Below, piece after piece: positions 53,693 to 63,644 of a stretch of 64,000 nt of DNA. Below the pieces are notes generated by a model, which had not been told where the DNA came from, ran no database searches, and saw only the letters and a program-made list of their open reading frames with translations. The DNA comes from Candidatus Nitronereus thalassa (GTDB lineage Bacteria > Nitrospirota > Nitrospiria > Nitrospirales > UBA8639): the NCBI RefSeq assembly GCF_032191465.1, contig NZ_JAQOUE010000001.1:2294001-2358000 (forward strand), read 5' to 3'. How positions within the stretch are numbered: the first letter of the stretch is position 1; each line of letters starts with the position of its first letter. A program made the translations under genes and the position numbers.

Positions 53693-56674
53693 ATGATCTG
53701 GAACTCCACATTCTTAATGGCCATGGTTGATGTCGCGATCATTATCATCGTCGCGGCATCTTTCTTGGTCACGATTCGATTTCGCAAAAAACTGAAAACG
53801 CTCCGGGCAAATCTTGGGTTTAGCATGATCATGGCTGGTCTTGCCTTAACAGGCTTGATGTATTCCACAGATCTGTTCGCCATGTTTTTCCTGCCAGGGC
53901 TCACCTCATCCCAAGCCGCACTGACGTTTATGACGGACCTGCATCTTAATTATAGTTGGCTGGTCACATTGTTTGGGACATTAATGATTTTTGGGGGATT
54001 TACCCTGACTCACCTCAACATGGTACGAACGCTTGAGAAAAACCAACGATACGAACAAATTGTAAGTGGGACAAATGATTTTTTAGCCTTTATTGACTGT
54101 GAATTCAGATATCAGGAAGTAAATTCTTCTTATTTAGAAGCTTTTGATTGGAAAAGAGAGGAGATCCTTGGAAAAACGGGGGCAGAGCTCTTCGGAGCAG
54201 AAGCCTTTCACACCGTATTGCGCCCGGCCCAAGCCAAGTGTTTGGCAGGGGAAAATATCACGTACGAAACCTGGTTGAATTTCCCGGTTTTGGGACGACG
54301 ATGCCTTGATGTCCATTATACGCCCTTTCAAGAATGGGATGGGAGCATTACCGGGATGATCGTGGCCGTCCGGGATGTCACGGAACGTAAAGCAGCAGAA
54401 GAAAAACTACTTAAGTGGGAACATATTTTTCGTTTTGCAGGATGGGGCGCCACCATTGTAGATCCCAAAACCAACACGATGGAAGCAGTCAATAATGCTT
54501 TTGCCGAGATGCACGGATTTGACGTTGAAGATCTTGTTGGTAAACCCTTTGAAGTGGTCTTTGCTCCTGAATGTAGCAATGAGATTTCTTTGCATGCCGA
54601 ACAGGCCCATATTCACGGATACCACGAATATGAATCTCTCCACGTCCATAAGGATGGCAGGAGGTTTCCCGTTCAAACCAATGTCACCGCGTTTAAAAAC
54701 AAGGAGGGGGAGGTCCTGTTTCGAGCAGCAACGTTTCAAGACCTCACCTCCCGAAAAGAAGCCGAAGGAGCCCTTAAAGAGAGTGAGGAGCGATTTCGCC
54801 AACTCGCGGAGAATGTCAATGCTTTGTTTTATGTCCAATCCGCCGATTTTGAAACCGTACTGTACATTAACCCCGCTTTCGAGGAAATCTGGGGAGTCCC
54901 TCTCGAGGTCGGTTACAATGATGCAAATTATTGGATCCAGTCAATTCATCCCGAAGACCGTGAAAGAGTAAAAACCGCTTTCATCAATCTCGTAAACGGT
55001 TCCACCTATGAAGAGGAATTTCGAATCTTTCGGCCAGATGGATCTGTTCGATGGATCTATGACCGGGCGAAATGTGTCAAAAACCAAGATGGTGAAATTT
55101 ATCGTGTCGTCGGCATCGCGGAAGATGTGACCAAAAAACACGAGGCCCAATCGGCAATTCGTGAGACTCAAGAAAATTTCCAAATGGTATGTGAAGCCAT
55201 TCCGCAGCAGGTATGGACCGCAGGGCCGGATGGAAAATTAGACTATGTCAACGGTAGAGTCTGTGACTATTTTCAACTCCCTGCTGACCAAATTGTCGGG
55301 GAGGGATGGCACCAAGTCGTTCATCCAGATGATTTATCTCTCTGCCTTCAACGATGGGAACATTCCCTTCGAACGAACCTCCCCTATGAAGTCGAGTTCC
55401 GTTTAAAACAAGGGGAGGACCAAACCTACCGTCATCATATTGGCCGTGCGCTTCCCATATTCAATTCTGCAGGCCAGGTCTTCAAATGGTTTGGGACCAA
55501 TACGGACATCACCGATTTCAAAAAATTGGAAGCACAACGCAGACAAGGGCAAAAGATGGAGGCTATTGGGACTCTGGCCGGAGGCATAGCTCATGATTTC
55601 AATAATGTCTTAGGAGTCATCTTAGGTTTTACGGATTTGGCTCAGCAAAAGGCCAGAGGCCATGATGCTTTGGAAAAAAACCTTCAGGAAATCAGTCGCG
55701 CTGGAAAACGAGCACGAGACCTGGTTCAACATATCCTGACGTTTAGTCGACAAGAGAATATTCATAAATCCCCCATTAATCTGACATCTTTGATCCCGGA
55801 CATCCTCAGTATGGTTCGAGCGACAATTCCATCGACCATTGAGGTTCGGATGATGGTGCCCAATGCGCCAAAAGCCATTCTGGGTGATTCCACACAAATT
55901 CAGCAGATTATTTTGAACTTGTGCAGCAATGCAGAATATACCATGAGGGAAACCGGTGGAAGGCTTGAGGTCACTTTGGAATCTGTGAATTTTCCCAATC
56001 CCAGAATTTTCGAAAACACGACCTTACCCCCTGGTCCATACCTTTGTCTCAAGGTTAAAGATACGGGAACAGGCATATCGAAACATGATATGAGTAGAAT
56101 TTTCGACCCCTTCTATACGACCAAAGGGGTGGGGGAGGGAACGGGATTGGGACTCGCCGTCGTTCATGGAATTGTGTCGAATCATCAAGGAGCCATCTCC
56201 GTGGAAAGTACCGAGGGGAAAGGGACAACCTTTTCGGTCTTTTTCCCTGAAATCGACTCCATTGAAATATCCACGGAAAATTCTCCTTTAGCACCTCCCG
56301 TTGGTTTGGAAAAACCAGCTCGCATCCTATTTGTTGATGACGAAAGGCCCATTGCAGAAATTGGAAAAGAAGTGCTCGAGTCAATGGGATGTCAGGTAGA
56401 AATCTGCACAAACGGAACCGAAGCATATCGCCGCTTTCAAGAAGACCCTGATCGATTCGATATGGTGATTTCCGATCAAACCATGCCAGGCATGACAGGC
56501 GACGCATTGGCAAAAGCCCTACGAACTCTTAGGGCCGACCTTCCTATTGTTCTGTGCACAGGATTTAGTCATACCATGACACCTGAAAAAGCGAAACAAA
56601 CTGGAATCCACGCCTTCCTTAAAAAACCTGTTCTCAAAGAAGACCTCATTGAAACCTTAAACCAAATTCTGTGA
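53693..56674 (+). CDS. Membrane-anchored hybrid histidine kinase (PAS x4, HisKA, HATPase, receiver)
   Basis: 993-residue hybrid sensor kinase. Three hydrophobic segments at about 8-27, 42-67 and 90-108 anchor it in the membrane. Four PAS domains follow (about 118-235, 238-360, 363-490, 495-625). The core has phospho-acceptor His 634 in GGIAHDFNN, ILNLCSNA and GTGLGLAVVHG; the receiver has acceptor Asp 928 in VISDQTMPGM and Lys in LKKPV. From the last PAS onward it is a close paralog of 9944-13180, while the sensor halves differ. No output domain. Confidence 0.94.
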   Translation: MIWNSTFLMAMVDVAIIIIVAASFLVTIRFRKKLKTLRANLGFSMIMAGLALTGLMYSTDLFAMFFLPGLTSSQAALTFMTDLHLNYSWLVTLFGTLMIFGGFTLTHLNMVRTLEKNQRYEQIVSGTNDFLAFIDCEFRYQEVNSSYLEAFDWKREEILGKTGAELFGAEAFHTVLRPAQAKCLAGENITYETWLNFPVLGRRCLDVHYTPFQEWDGSITGMIVAVRDVTERKAAEEKLLKWEHIFRFAGWGATIVDPKTNTMEAVNNAFAEMHGFDVEDLVGKPFEVVFAPECSNEISLHAEQAHIHGYHEYESLHVHKDGRRFPVQTNVTAFKNKEGEVLFRAATFQDLTSRKEAEGALKESEERFRQLAENVNALFYVQSADFETVLYINPAFEEIWGVPLEVGYNDANYWIQSIHPEDRERVKTAFINLVNGSTYEEEFRIFRPDGSVRWIYDRAKCVKNQDGEIYRVVGIAEDVTKKHEAQSAIRETQENFQMVCEAIPQQVWTAGPDGKLDYVNGRVCDYFQLPADQIVGEGWHQVVHPDDLSLCLQRWEHSLRTNLPYEVEFRLKQGEDQTYRHHIGRALPIFNSAGQVFKWFGTNTDITDFKKLEAQRRQGQKMEAIGTLAGGIAHDFNNVLGVILGFTDLAQQKARGHDALEKNLQEISRAGKRARDLVQHILTFSRQENIHKSPINLTSLIPDILSMVRATIPSTIEVRMMVPNAPKAILGDSTQIQQIILNLCSNAEYTMRETGGRLEVTLESVNFPNPRIFENTTLPPGPYLCLKVKDTGTGISKHDMSRIFDPFYTTKGVGEGTGLGLAVVHGIVSNHQGAISVESTEGKGTTFSVFFPEIDSIEISTENSPLAPPVGLEKPARILFVDDERPIAEIGKEVLESMGCQVEICTNGTEAYRRFQEDPDRFDMVISDQTMPGMTGDALAKALRTLRADLPIVLCTGFSHTMTPEKAKQTGIHAFLKKPVLKEDLIETLNQIL

Positions 56675-56982
56675 CTTAAAAGACTCAAGAGAGCACAAAG
56701 GTGGGAAAAAGGGCCTTTCCGTCCACAGTCATCCGGACAACAAGGACCTAAAAGCCACACTTTCTTCTATTCTCCTTTTTTCTTTCATCGCAAAATCCTC
56801 TTAACCTCCTGACTAGCCCTCATTTTTTGGCCGCTTGTCTTGAAGCCAGCTTTGGCATCCGGTTTGCCCTTATATGAATAGTGAGTGTCACGACATAATT
56901 ATTGAAAGCTGGTCAACCATCAGGCTAGGTAGGGCTGTAACGTCGCTGTTATCTCCATGATCCGGAACAAGGCTGAAAGAAC
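56675..56982. other. Intergenic region
   Basis: About 308 bases; nothing supportable. A single CTAGG at 56926 lacks the paired half. Confidence 0.35.
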
Positions 56983-57429
56983 TTGCCCAACGCTACCCCA
57001 CCCCTTGAACCACAACCCGGAGAGGCATTTGTCCTTTCCTGGCCCGGCTGGCGTACCCTGGTGGCCTCTCCGGTTCTTTACTCCATGATTATCCCTTTGG
57101 TATTTTTGGATTTATTCCTGGAATTGTATCATCGAACCGTGTTTCCCATTTTGGGAATTCCCAAGGTCGTTCGGAAAAATTATATCCTGATAGACCGGCA
57201 TCGAATGCCTTTTTTGCCCATTGTCCTAAAATTCGCCTGTGCCTATTGTGGGTATGCGAATGGGCTTCTTCACTATGCGTTTAAAATTGCGGGAGACACG
57301 GAGAAACATTTTTGTCCAAGTAAACACCAAGCCCATGCGGGCTTTCAGGCGCCTTCCCATCATGAGGCCTTTTCCGAATACGGTGATGCGAAAGGGTTTG
57401 GGCAACGTTTTCATGGCAATCCGAAATAA
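56983..57429 (+). CDS. Hypothetical membrane protein with Cys motif
   Basis: 148 residues, not assigned to a named family. One hydrophobic segment (about 27-50), then CAYCGYANGLLHY and FCPSKHQ, a Cys pair and a later Cys that recur together in a family of small membrane proteins (recalled pattern). The start is a TTG; a downstream ATG would remove the segment before the membrane helix. It is followed 86 bases later by the CbpA gene, which oddly begins with the same five residues, MPNAT. Confidence 0.65.
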   Translation: MPNATPPLEPQPGEAFVLSWPGWRTLVASPVLYSMIIPLVFLDLFLELYHRTVFPILGIPKVVRKNYILIDRHRMPFLPIVLKFACAYCGYANGLLHYAFKIAGDTEKHFCPSKHQAHAGFQAPSHHEAFSEYGDAKGFGQRFHGNPK

Positions 57430-57515
57430 TCAGGTAAAGTGTAATGGAGTCAGAAGATTAAATTCGACGCATACATCTACCCTTCTTTTTAGTTAGTTGT
57501 TTTCTCCTACTGCTT

Positions 57516-58481
57516 ATGCCAAACGCCACCCAAGATTTTTACAGCCGTCTCGGCCTCTCTAAAACCGCGACTCAAGACGAGATTAAAAAAGCCTACAGAA
57601 AATTGGCCCGTAAATGTCATCCCGACCTTCACTCAGGTGAGAAAAAGTCGGAAATGGAAAAACAGTTCAAGGAACTCAGCGAAGCCTACGAGGTGCTTGG
57701 GAACGAGGAGACGCGAAAAAAATACGACAAATACGGTGCCCAATGGAAAGAGGCGGAGGCCTACGAACAGGCTCGCCAACAAGCGGGAGCCACCGGGAGA
57801 GGAGGAGAATGGCACACCCAATATTCTCAGGGCGATGCTCGGGACTTTAGCGACCTGTTTGAAAACCTTTTTGGGAAACAAGCCAGGTCCTACGGGGGAA
57901 CCCAACGCGGATTTGCGATTCCCGGGGCAGACCTTGAAGCCAATGTTCAACTCTCGCTTCACGAAGTTTTTGCCGGGACCAGTAGACATTTGGAAATCCC
58001 GGAAAAATCCGGAAGCGTCAAATCCCTCGAGGTCCGAATTCCCAAAGGCGTTCGAGACGGAGAACGGGTTCGCGTAAAAGGCAAAGGTGGCCCTGGCCAG
58101 AATGGTGGGCCATCCGGTGATTTATTCATGAAAATTCATGTCAGGCCTCATCCGGTTTTCCTTAGATCCGGCGCCAACGTATCAATCGACTTGCCTGTCT
58201 ATCCCTGGGAGGCGGCCTTAGGAACTGAAGTGCAAGTGCCAACGTTAACCGGCCCTGTTCGGTTGAAAATTCCTCCGGGCAGTCATTCCAAACAGAAAAT
58301 GCGCGTGAAGGGGAAAGGCCTGCCGAACCGTACCGGAGGCTATGGCGATCAATTTGTCATTCTCACCATCACGAACCCTCCTTCGTGCTCTGAACAAGAA
58401 CGGGCGTTGTATGAACAACTCCAAAAGCTGGATCACCCTGATCCACGAGCCGCACTCATCCGCGAGGCGACACATGCCTAA
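57516..58481 (+). CDS. cbpA: DnaJ-family co-chaperone, CbpA type
   Basis: 321-residue co-chaperone for Hsp70. J domain at 7-72 with the essential HPD in KCHPDLHSG, a G-rich linker, then the two C-terminal substrate-binding domains (about 135-300; VRVKGKGGPGQNGG). The zinc-finger domain of DnaJ is absent, which defines the CbpA/DnaJ-II type. The stop overlaps the CbpM gene, its specific inhibitor. Confidence 0.94.
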   Translation: MPNATQDFYSRLGLSKTATQDEIKKAYRKLARKCHPDLHSGEKKSEMEKQFKELSEAYEVLGNEETRKKYDKYGAQWKEAEAYEQARQQAGATGRGGEWHTQYSQGDARDFSDLFENLFGKQARSYGGTQRGFAIPGADLEANVQLSLHEVFAGTSRHLEIPEKSGSVKSLEVRIPKGVRDGERVRVKGKGGPGQNGGPSGDLFMKIHVRPHPVFLRSGANVSIDLPVYPWEAALGTEVQVPTLTGPVRLKIPPGSHSKQKMRVKGKGLPNRTGGYGDQFVILTITNPPSCSEQERALYEQLQKLDHPDPRAALIREATHA

Positions 58482-58803
58482 AGACTACGACCGAGACATT
58501 GAACAGGTCACTGGGGAACTGGTGTACCATGCCTCTATCAACCAAGAAGAATTGTGCACTCGGCTTGGTATTGGTCCCGAACTTGTGGAATTGTGCATGG
58601 AATGGGACATTATCCACCCCCTCCACACCACCTCAGAAGGCGTCTTAATGTTTTCTATGCAAACAGTGGATCGTCTCTCAAGTGGGTTACGCCTTCATCG
58701 GGACTTGGGGGTCAACTGGGCAGGGGTCGGCATTGCCTTGGACTTGTTGGAACGTATTGAAGCATTGGAATCTCAATTGAAAGAATCATTTCCCCTTGAA
58801 TAG
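58474..58803 (+). CDS. cbpM: Chaperone modulator CbpM
   Basis: 109-residue MerR-like helical protein that binds and restrains CbpA. Matches the family in size and in the segment RLSSGLRLHRDLGVNWAGVG and the following DLLERIEALE. Its ATG lies inside the cbpA stop region (ATGCCTAA), giving a translationally coupled pair. Confidence 0.92.
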   Translation: MPKDYDRDIEQVTGELVYHASINQEELCTRLGIGPELVELCMEWDIIHPLHTTSEGVLMFSMQTVDRLSSGLRLHRDLGVNWAGVGIALDLLERIEALESQLKESFPLE

Positions 58804-58812
58804 GAGCGAGAC

Positions 58813-59238
58813 ATGGACGATAGCCTTCTCAATACCAAAGTTCGCGAGATGATGACCACCCGCATGGTGGCAGCGACACGAGACTATAATGCCCGTGATT
58901 TAGCGGTTCTTCTCCAATCCGGGACGTTTAGCGGCATCCCTATTCTTGAGTCAGGGAATAAACTCGTCGGGTTAGTCACTGAATTTGATGTACTCAAAGC
59001 CATGGTAGACGGCAAGGATCTTCAAGCGCTGAAAGCCGAAGACCTTATGAGCTCCAACCCGGTTTCGGTGAATGAGCACCAAACTGCGAAGGATGCCATG
59101 ACCTTGATGATCGCTCATAAAGTCATCCGCCTTCCTGTGGTTCGCGATGGCAAACTAATCGGACTAATTGCTCGAACGGATATTATCGACCGCCTGGTCG
59201 ATCCTCACTTAGTCAATGTGTATGGCGCGTTTGCATGA
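58813..59238 (+). CDS. CBS-domain pair protein
   Basis: 141 residues, two CBS motifs (about 8-65 and 76-132), closely similar to the first 140 residues of 51757-52374 but without the Cys-rich end. Probably an adenine-nucleotide sensor. TAGGAGCGAG precedes the ATG. Nine bases after cbpM, so in the same operon. Confidence 0.93.
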   Translation: MDDSLLNTKVREMMTTRMVAATRDYNARDLAVLLQSGTFSGIPILESGNKLVGLVTEFDVLKAMVDGKDLQALKAEDLMSSNPVSVNEHQTAKDAMTLMIAHKVIRLPVVRDGKLIGLIARTDIIDRLVDPHLVNVYGAFA

Positions 59239-59253
59239 GCCCTAGAAGAATAG

Positions 59254-59616
59254 ATGATTGATATTCTTCCAGAAAGCCAAGGCAACATAATCGGGATCCG
59301 GGCTTCCGAACAACTTACTGACGAGGATTATCAGACGATCCTTATCCCTCGCCTGAAAGCCATCATTCATGAGTTTGCAAAAGCTCGGGTCCTTTTTCTC
59401 ATGGATCAAGATTTTCAAGGTTGGGAGTTGGACGCCATGTGGGATGATGCCAAATTTGGAGCTACCCACAGACACGATTTTGAAAAGTTTGCCGTGGTTG
59501 GTGGCCCGCTTTGGGTCGAATGGGGTGCCAAACTGGGAGCGCTTTTCATGAAAACCCAACTCCGCACCTTTTCCAATGACCAACTTCAAGAAGCGTGGGC
59601 ATGGATTAAATCTTAA
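59254..59616 (+). CDS. SpoIIAA-like STAS protein
   Basis: 120-residue protein of the SpoIIAA-like family (PF11964 pattern): DFQGWELDAMWDDAKFG and RHDFEKFAVVGG. These resemble anti-sigma antagonist folds but their role is unknown. It is the last gene of the cbpA-cbpM-CBS operon, 15 bases after the CBS gene. Confidence 0.9.
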   Translation: MIDILPESQGNIIGIRASEQLTDEDYQTILIPRLKAIIHEFAKARVLFLMDQDFQGWELDAMWDDAKFGATHRHDFEKFAVVGGPLWVEWGAKLGALFMKTQLRTFSNDQLQEAWAWIKS

Positions 59617-59959
59617 CACCCTCCGAAATTTATCTCGCAATTTGGTGGGACATCATCCTACGCACCAACCTTTCCTTTTGAGACAGTCCGGAAAGGGGGG
59701 ACTCAAGAGGGCCTCTCACCCCGTTTATTACATTTTTCTGGCATCTCGAATATCGCGGCATTGTTGGACCGTTCCCAGCTGATCGTTGTGGTTAATTCGG
59801 ACAACCCGTCATCCTCTTCTCTACTTATCTCCTCAAATTTCAAGAACCTTCTTCAGTTATTTCTCTGGCACCAGTTTTGAATGACTTTCCATTAGGATCG
59901 CGAGAGTCGACTGAGGGAGAAAGAAAAGAATTTTAATTCTTTTCCAGAGAAGGTCGCCA
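59617..59959. other. Intergenic region
   Basis: About 343 bases; no gene or structure seen that I would defend. Confidence 0.35.
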
Positions 59960-60184
59960 ATGGGGCATATCGTCAATATCGGAAAACATGAATGTCGCAT
60001 TCGTATCGGCCTTGGCCTGTTCCTTTTTGCGACTGGCGGTTTAACCGCCTTGCCCGATTGGGCTTCCCTCGGGGCCTTCTGCCTTGGAGCCATCTTTTTA
60101 TATACCGGCATCCACCATTTTTGCCCATTATGGAAATGGCTTGGGATTAATACGAGTGACCAACCGGGTCAAAAACATCACTAA
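59960..60184 (+). CDS. DUF2892 small membrane protein
   Basis: 74 residues, two hydrophobic segments (about 15-32 and 36-53) and the motif HFCPLWKWLGINTS. Paralog of 49231-49458. It precedes an exported protein by 24 bases and a persulfide-dioxygenase-like gene, a grouping also seen for DUF2892 proteins with rhodanese genes (general knowledge). Confidence 0.85.
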   Translation: MGHIVNIGKHECRIRIGLGLFLFATGGLTALPDWASLGAFCLGAIFLYTGIHHFCPLWKWLGINTSDQPGQKHH

Positions 60185-60207
60185 CCCGCGCACCCAAGAG
60201 GTTCATC

Positions 60208-60759
60208 ATGCGACACGCACCGATGTTTGATGCAAAAGTTTCTAGATTGACGAAGACATATCTTCACGCCCTCGCCATAGGGGTAACAATCACTCTGATC
60301 AGTATGGGTCTCGCCAATAGTAAGGCCTTGGCGATTTCGAGTTCCCCCCCCATCGTGGATCACGTCACAATTCAGTCTCAAGGGGACGGCTTCCCTTCTT
60401 CCTACACCATACCCATTTATCAGGTAGGAGATATTCGCTTTTTGAGTGCGGGAATTGGGCTGGAAGAACGTAAGGCCGCCTATCCTTCCTTTCCCTTAAA
60501 ACTGATTTTCGCACAAGCCGGAGGTGCGTTGGTTGCTGGGGTTTCGGTCACTGTTCAGGATGCATCTGGAACCGAAATCTTAAAAATATCCGGGGACCAG
60601 GTATCCGGGCCTTGGTTGTTCTTGGACTTGATTCCAGGCACTTATCGGGTCACCGCCGCCCGGGGCGATGGGAATTCCGTGACAAAAACTATTCAATTGC
60701 AAAAGGGGTCGACCAAGAGCATCCACCTTCATTGGCGTTCACCAAATAAACAGGGATAA
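60208..60759 (+). CDS. Exported protein with carboxypeptidase-regulatory-like domain
   Basis: 183 residues with an N-terminal signal sequence (about 18-42, ending KALAIS). The mature chain is beta-rich; VAGVSVTVQDASGTEI and the later DLIPGTYRVTAA resemble the transthyretin-like regulatory fold used in many exported proteins for binding. No enzyme motif. AAGAGGTTC precedes the ATG. Confidence 0.75.
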   Translation: MRHAPMFDAKVSRLTKTYLHALAIGVTITLISMGLANSKALAISSSPPIVDHVTIQSQGDGFPSSYTIPIYQVGDIRFLSAGIGLEERKAAYPSFPLKLIFAQAGGALVAGVSVTVQDASGTEILKISGDQVSGPWLFLDLIPGTYRVTAARGDGNSVTKTIQLQKGSTKSIHLHWRSPNKQG

Positions 60760-60852
60760 CCGGAGATCTCCACTTCAGGATACACCAACAGTCCGGCTTA
60801 AAAAATTACGCCAGGGGATCTCAGTGATAATGGCTTGCCCTCGGAGGATCTG

Positions 60853-62283
60853 ATGATTTTCAAACAATTCTACCTCCCAGTTCTGTCCCATGCATCCTAT
60901 TTCATTGGCGATGAGGGCAGTAGAATGGCCCTAGTCGTCGATCCCCAGCGTGATATTACGCAGTATGTGGAAGAAGCCAAAAAATACAAGCTGCGGATTG
61001 TCAATGTTTTTTTGACTCACTTTCATGCCGATTTCGTGGCCGGGCACCTTGAGCTTCACCAACAAACCGAAGCGCAAATTTGCCTTGGAGCTCAAGCGCA
61101 GGCCGGTTATCCCTTCCAGGCATTTCCAGACGGAAAGAGCCTGACCTATGGGGATTTGCGGGTCCAGGTGTTAGAGACCCCAGGCCACACCCCCGAAAGC
61201 ATTTCCTTATTGGTTTTTGACCTTCACCAGAGTTCAGACCGGCCCTATGCTATTCTCACGGGAGATGCGTTGTTAAATGGAGATGTCGGACGCCCCGATC
61301 TACTAGAGTTTCAAGGGTATAACTCTCGTACATTAGCGGAAAATTTGTACGACTCTCTTCATGAAAAAATATTACCCTTGCCGGATGACACTCTGGTGTA
61401 TCCAACCCACGGCCCCGGAACGTTTTGCGCGAAAATACGACACCATGAATTGTTTTCCACGTTGGGTGTACAGAAACACACCAACCCGGCCTTGCAACCC
61501 ATGGAAAAAGAATCCTTTTGTGACAGGCTCACGACAAATCAACCAGACCCCCCTTCCTATTTTCGGTATGATGCGGCCGTGAACGCCAGGAACAGATCCT
61601 GCCTGGACAAGGTCATCAACAATGCCCTCAACCCGTTGCCCCTTGATCAGGTGTTACGGTGGAAAACATCCAGGGCCAACCTTCTCGATATTCGTGACGC
61701 GGAGGAATTTGCCAAAGAACACATGTTGGATTGCCTGAATATTGGATTGAACGGGAAATTCGAATTCTGGGTAGGCACGCTCCTTCATCCTGAATCACCC
61801 ATCGTCCTCATAGCTGAACCCGGACAGGCGCGGCAAGCGGTTCTCCGTTTAGCCCGAATTGGTTTTGATCACGTCGTGGGATATTTGAAAGGTGGCGCCC
61901 TTGCCCTGGCCGCCACGCCTGAACTTATTCATTCGGTCCAGCACATGACGGTAGAAGATCTTGATGCCCATTTGCTGTCTGAAAATCCGCCTTATATAGT
62001 GGATGTACGCAGCAAAGAAGAATGGGAGGAACGGCGAATCGATCACAGCCACAATATTCCCCTGAATCATCTCCAGGACCGGCTTCAAGAGATACCAACG
62101 GATCGAGAGGTCGTGGTCCATTGCTCAGATGGATATCGGTCATCCATTGCCGTCAGTCTGTTACACCGACATGATGTGTGCCATGTGAGACATGTATTAG
62201 GTGGATTCGAGGCTTGGGAGCATATGGTGATGAATTCCTCCGGAACTCTTGCAGATGTTTCTCGCCAAATCGGAGGTCGTTAG
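60853..62283 (+). CDS. MBL-fold persulfide dioxygenase-like protein with two rhodanese domains
   Basis: 476 residues. An MBL domain (about 1-240) has metal motif HFHADFVAGH at 56-65, PGHTPES and GDALLNGDVGRPDL, the pattern of ETHE1-like persulfide dioxygenases. Two rhodanese domains follow (about 265-355 and 370-470). Only the second has an active Cys (Cys 424 in HCSDGYRSS); in the first the loop reads IAEPGQARQ, so it is inactive. Likely role: oxidation or transfer of sulfane sulfur. GGAGGATCTG before ATG 60853 decides the start. Phosphofructokinase follows after nine bases. Confidence 0.9.
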   Translation: MIFKQFYLPVLSHASYFIGDEGSRMALVVDPQRDITQYVEEAKKYKLRIVNVFLTHFHADFVAGHLELHQQTEAQICLGAQAQAGYPFQAFPDGKSLTYGDLRVQVLETPGHTPESISLLVFDLHQSSDRPYAILTGDALLNGDVGRPDLLEFQGYNSRTLAENLYDSLHEKILPLPDDTLVYPTHGPGTFCAKIRHHELFSTLGVQKHTNPALQPMEKESFCDRLTTNQPDPPSYFRYDAAVNARNRSCLDKVINNALNPLPLDQVLRWKTSRANLLDIRDAEEFAKEHMLDCLNIGLNGKFEFWVGTLLHPESPIVLIAEPGQARQAVLRLARIGFDHVVGYLKGGALALAATPELIHSVQHMTVEDLDAHLLSENPPYIVDVRSKEEWEERRIDHSHNIPLNHLQDRLQEIPTDREVVVHCSDGYRSSIAVSLLHRHDVCHVRHVLGGFEAWEHMVMNSSGTLADVSRQIGGR

Positions 62284-62292
62284 TTATTCATC

Positions 62293-63558
62293 ATGAAAGG
62301 CAACTTGAAGAAAATTGGAATCTTGGTCGGCGGAGGACCCGCCCCAGGTATCAACAGCGTGATCGAAGCCGCCATGCTACGTGGCCTATCCGAGGGGCTG
62401 GAGGTCATTGGCCTCATGGATGGCTTTCACTGGTTGATGCAGGGAGACACCTCGCACATTATCCCACTGAATGAAGACACCGTTCATCGTATCCATTTCA
62501 GAGGCGGGTCACTTCTCAGAACGTCACGAGCCAATCCCACGAAGGATCCGAAACATCTGAAGACAACCTTGGCCTCCTTACAAAGCCTGAATATAGACGG
62601 ATTGATCACGATTGGTGGAGACGACACGGCCTCGTCTGCCATGAGACTCGAACAATTAGCCGGCGGATCGCTTCAAGTGGTTCACGTCCCCAAAACTATC
62701 GACAACGATCTATGTCTACCCCACGGCATTTCCACGTTTGGATTTCAAACCGCTCGCCACCTCGGTGTTGAAATCGTCAAGAACCTCATGGTGGATGCCC
62801 ATACGACTTCTCGATGGTACTTTGCTGTCGCCATGGGACGTAAGGCCGGGCATCTGGCCTTAGGCATAGGAAAAGCCGCGGGAAATGCGATCACCATTAT
62901 CCCCGAGGAATTTCATCATCGCCCTCTCAGACTATCAAACCTGTCGAACATTCTTTTGGGTTCAATTATCAAACGCTTAGGTGCAGGACGACCCGATGGC
63001 GTGGCGATTTTGGCAGAGGGGTTGCCCGAACTCTTAAACCCCGAAGACTTATCTGAGGTCGGAGATGTGGAGCGGGATGAGCACGGCAATATTCGGTTTG
63101 CGGAACTCGATATTGGGCAGGTCTTGAAAGAGACGGTTCAACGGGAACTCAAACATTACGGAATCAAACTCACCATTGTGACCAAAAACATCGGCTATGA
63201 ATTACGATGCGCCGACCCCATACCTTATGATATGGAATACACTCGAGATTTGGGATACTGCGCCGCTCAATTTCTTCTCGAGGGCGGCAATGCCGCGATG
63301 GTCGCCATCGATACGGGGAAGTTCACGCCGCTTCCTTTTAAGGATATGTTAGACCCTGATACTGGAAAGGCAAAAATTCGACTCGTGGATGTTGAATCGG
63401 AATACTACAAAATCGCGAGGCAATACATGGCACGAATGGAACGCGAGGATGTTGAATCTCATGAAGCCATCGCCAAATTCTCTCAGGTGTTAAAGATCTC
63501 ACCTGAAGACTTTACACAGAAATTTGGCAACATCTCGGAGGACAATCGTAATTCATGA
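62293..63558 (+). CDS. 6-phosphofructokinase, probably pyrophosphate-dependent
   Basis: 421-residue phosphofructokinase. GGGPAPGIN (13-21) and the donor-site motif GGDDTA (108-113) with PKTIDND (133-139) are seen. An Asp at the second GGDD position and a Lys in PKTIDND are markers of PPi-dependent enzymes, whereas ATP enzymes usually have GGDGS and PGTIDND (family knowledge). A PPi enzyme is reversible and suits a gluconeogenic or energy-limited cell, matching ppsA nearby. Forms an operon with the persulfide-dioxygenase-like gene. Confidence 0.9.
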   Translation: MKGNLKKIGILVGGGPAPGINSVIEAAMLRGLSEGLEVIGLMDGFHWLMQGDTSHIIPLNEDTVHRIHFRGGSLLRTSRANPTKDPKHLKTTLASLQSLNIDGLITIGGDDTASSAMRLEQLAGGSLQVVHVPKTIDNDLCLPHGISTFGFQTARHLGVEIVKNLMVDAHTTSRWYFAVAMGRKAGHLALGIGKAAGNAITIIPEEFHHRPLRLSNLSNILLGSIIKRLGAGRPDGVAILAEGLPELLNPEDLSEVGDVERDEHGNIRFAELDIGQVLKETVQRELKHYGIKLTIVTKNIGYELRCADPIPYDMEYTRDLGYCAAQFLLEGGNAAMVAIDTGKFTPLPFKDMLDPDTGKAKIRLVDVESEYYKIARQYMARMEREDVESHEAIAKFSQVLKISPEDFTQKFGNISEDNRNS

Positions 63559-63644
63559 AGCGTGATTTGTGAAGCGAACAATTCAACACTTCCCCTGTTG
63601 TACACATCATCCATAACAGTTCACGTTCATTCATCCCTTCCTAT

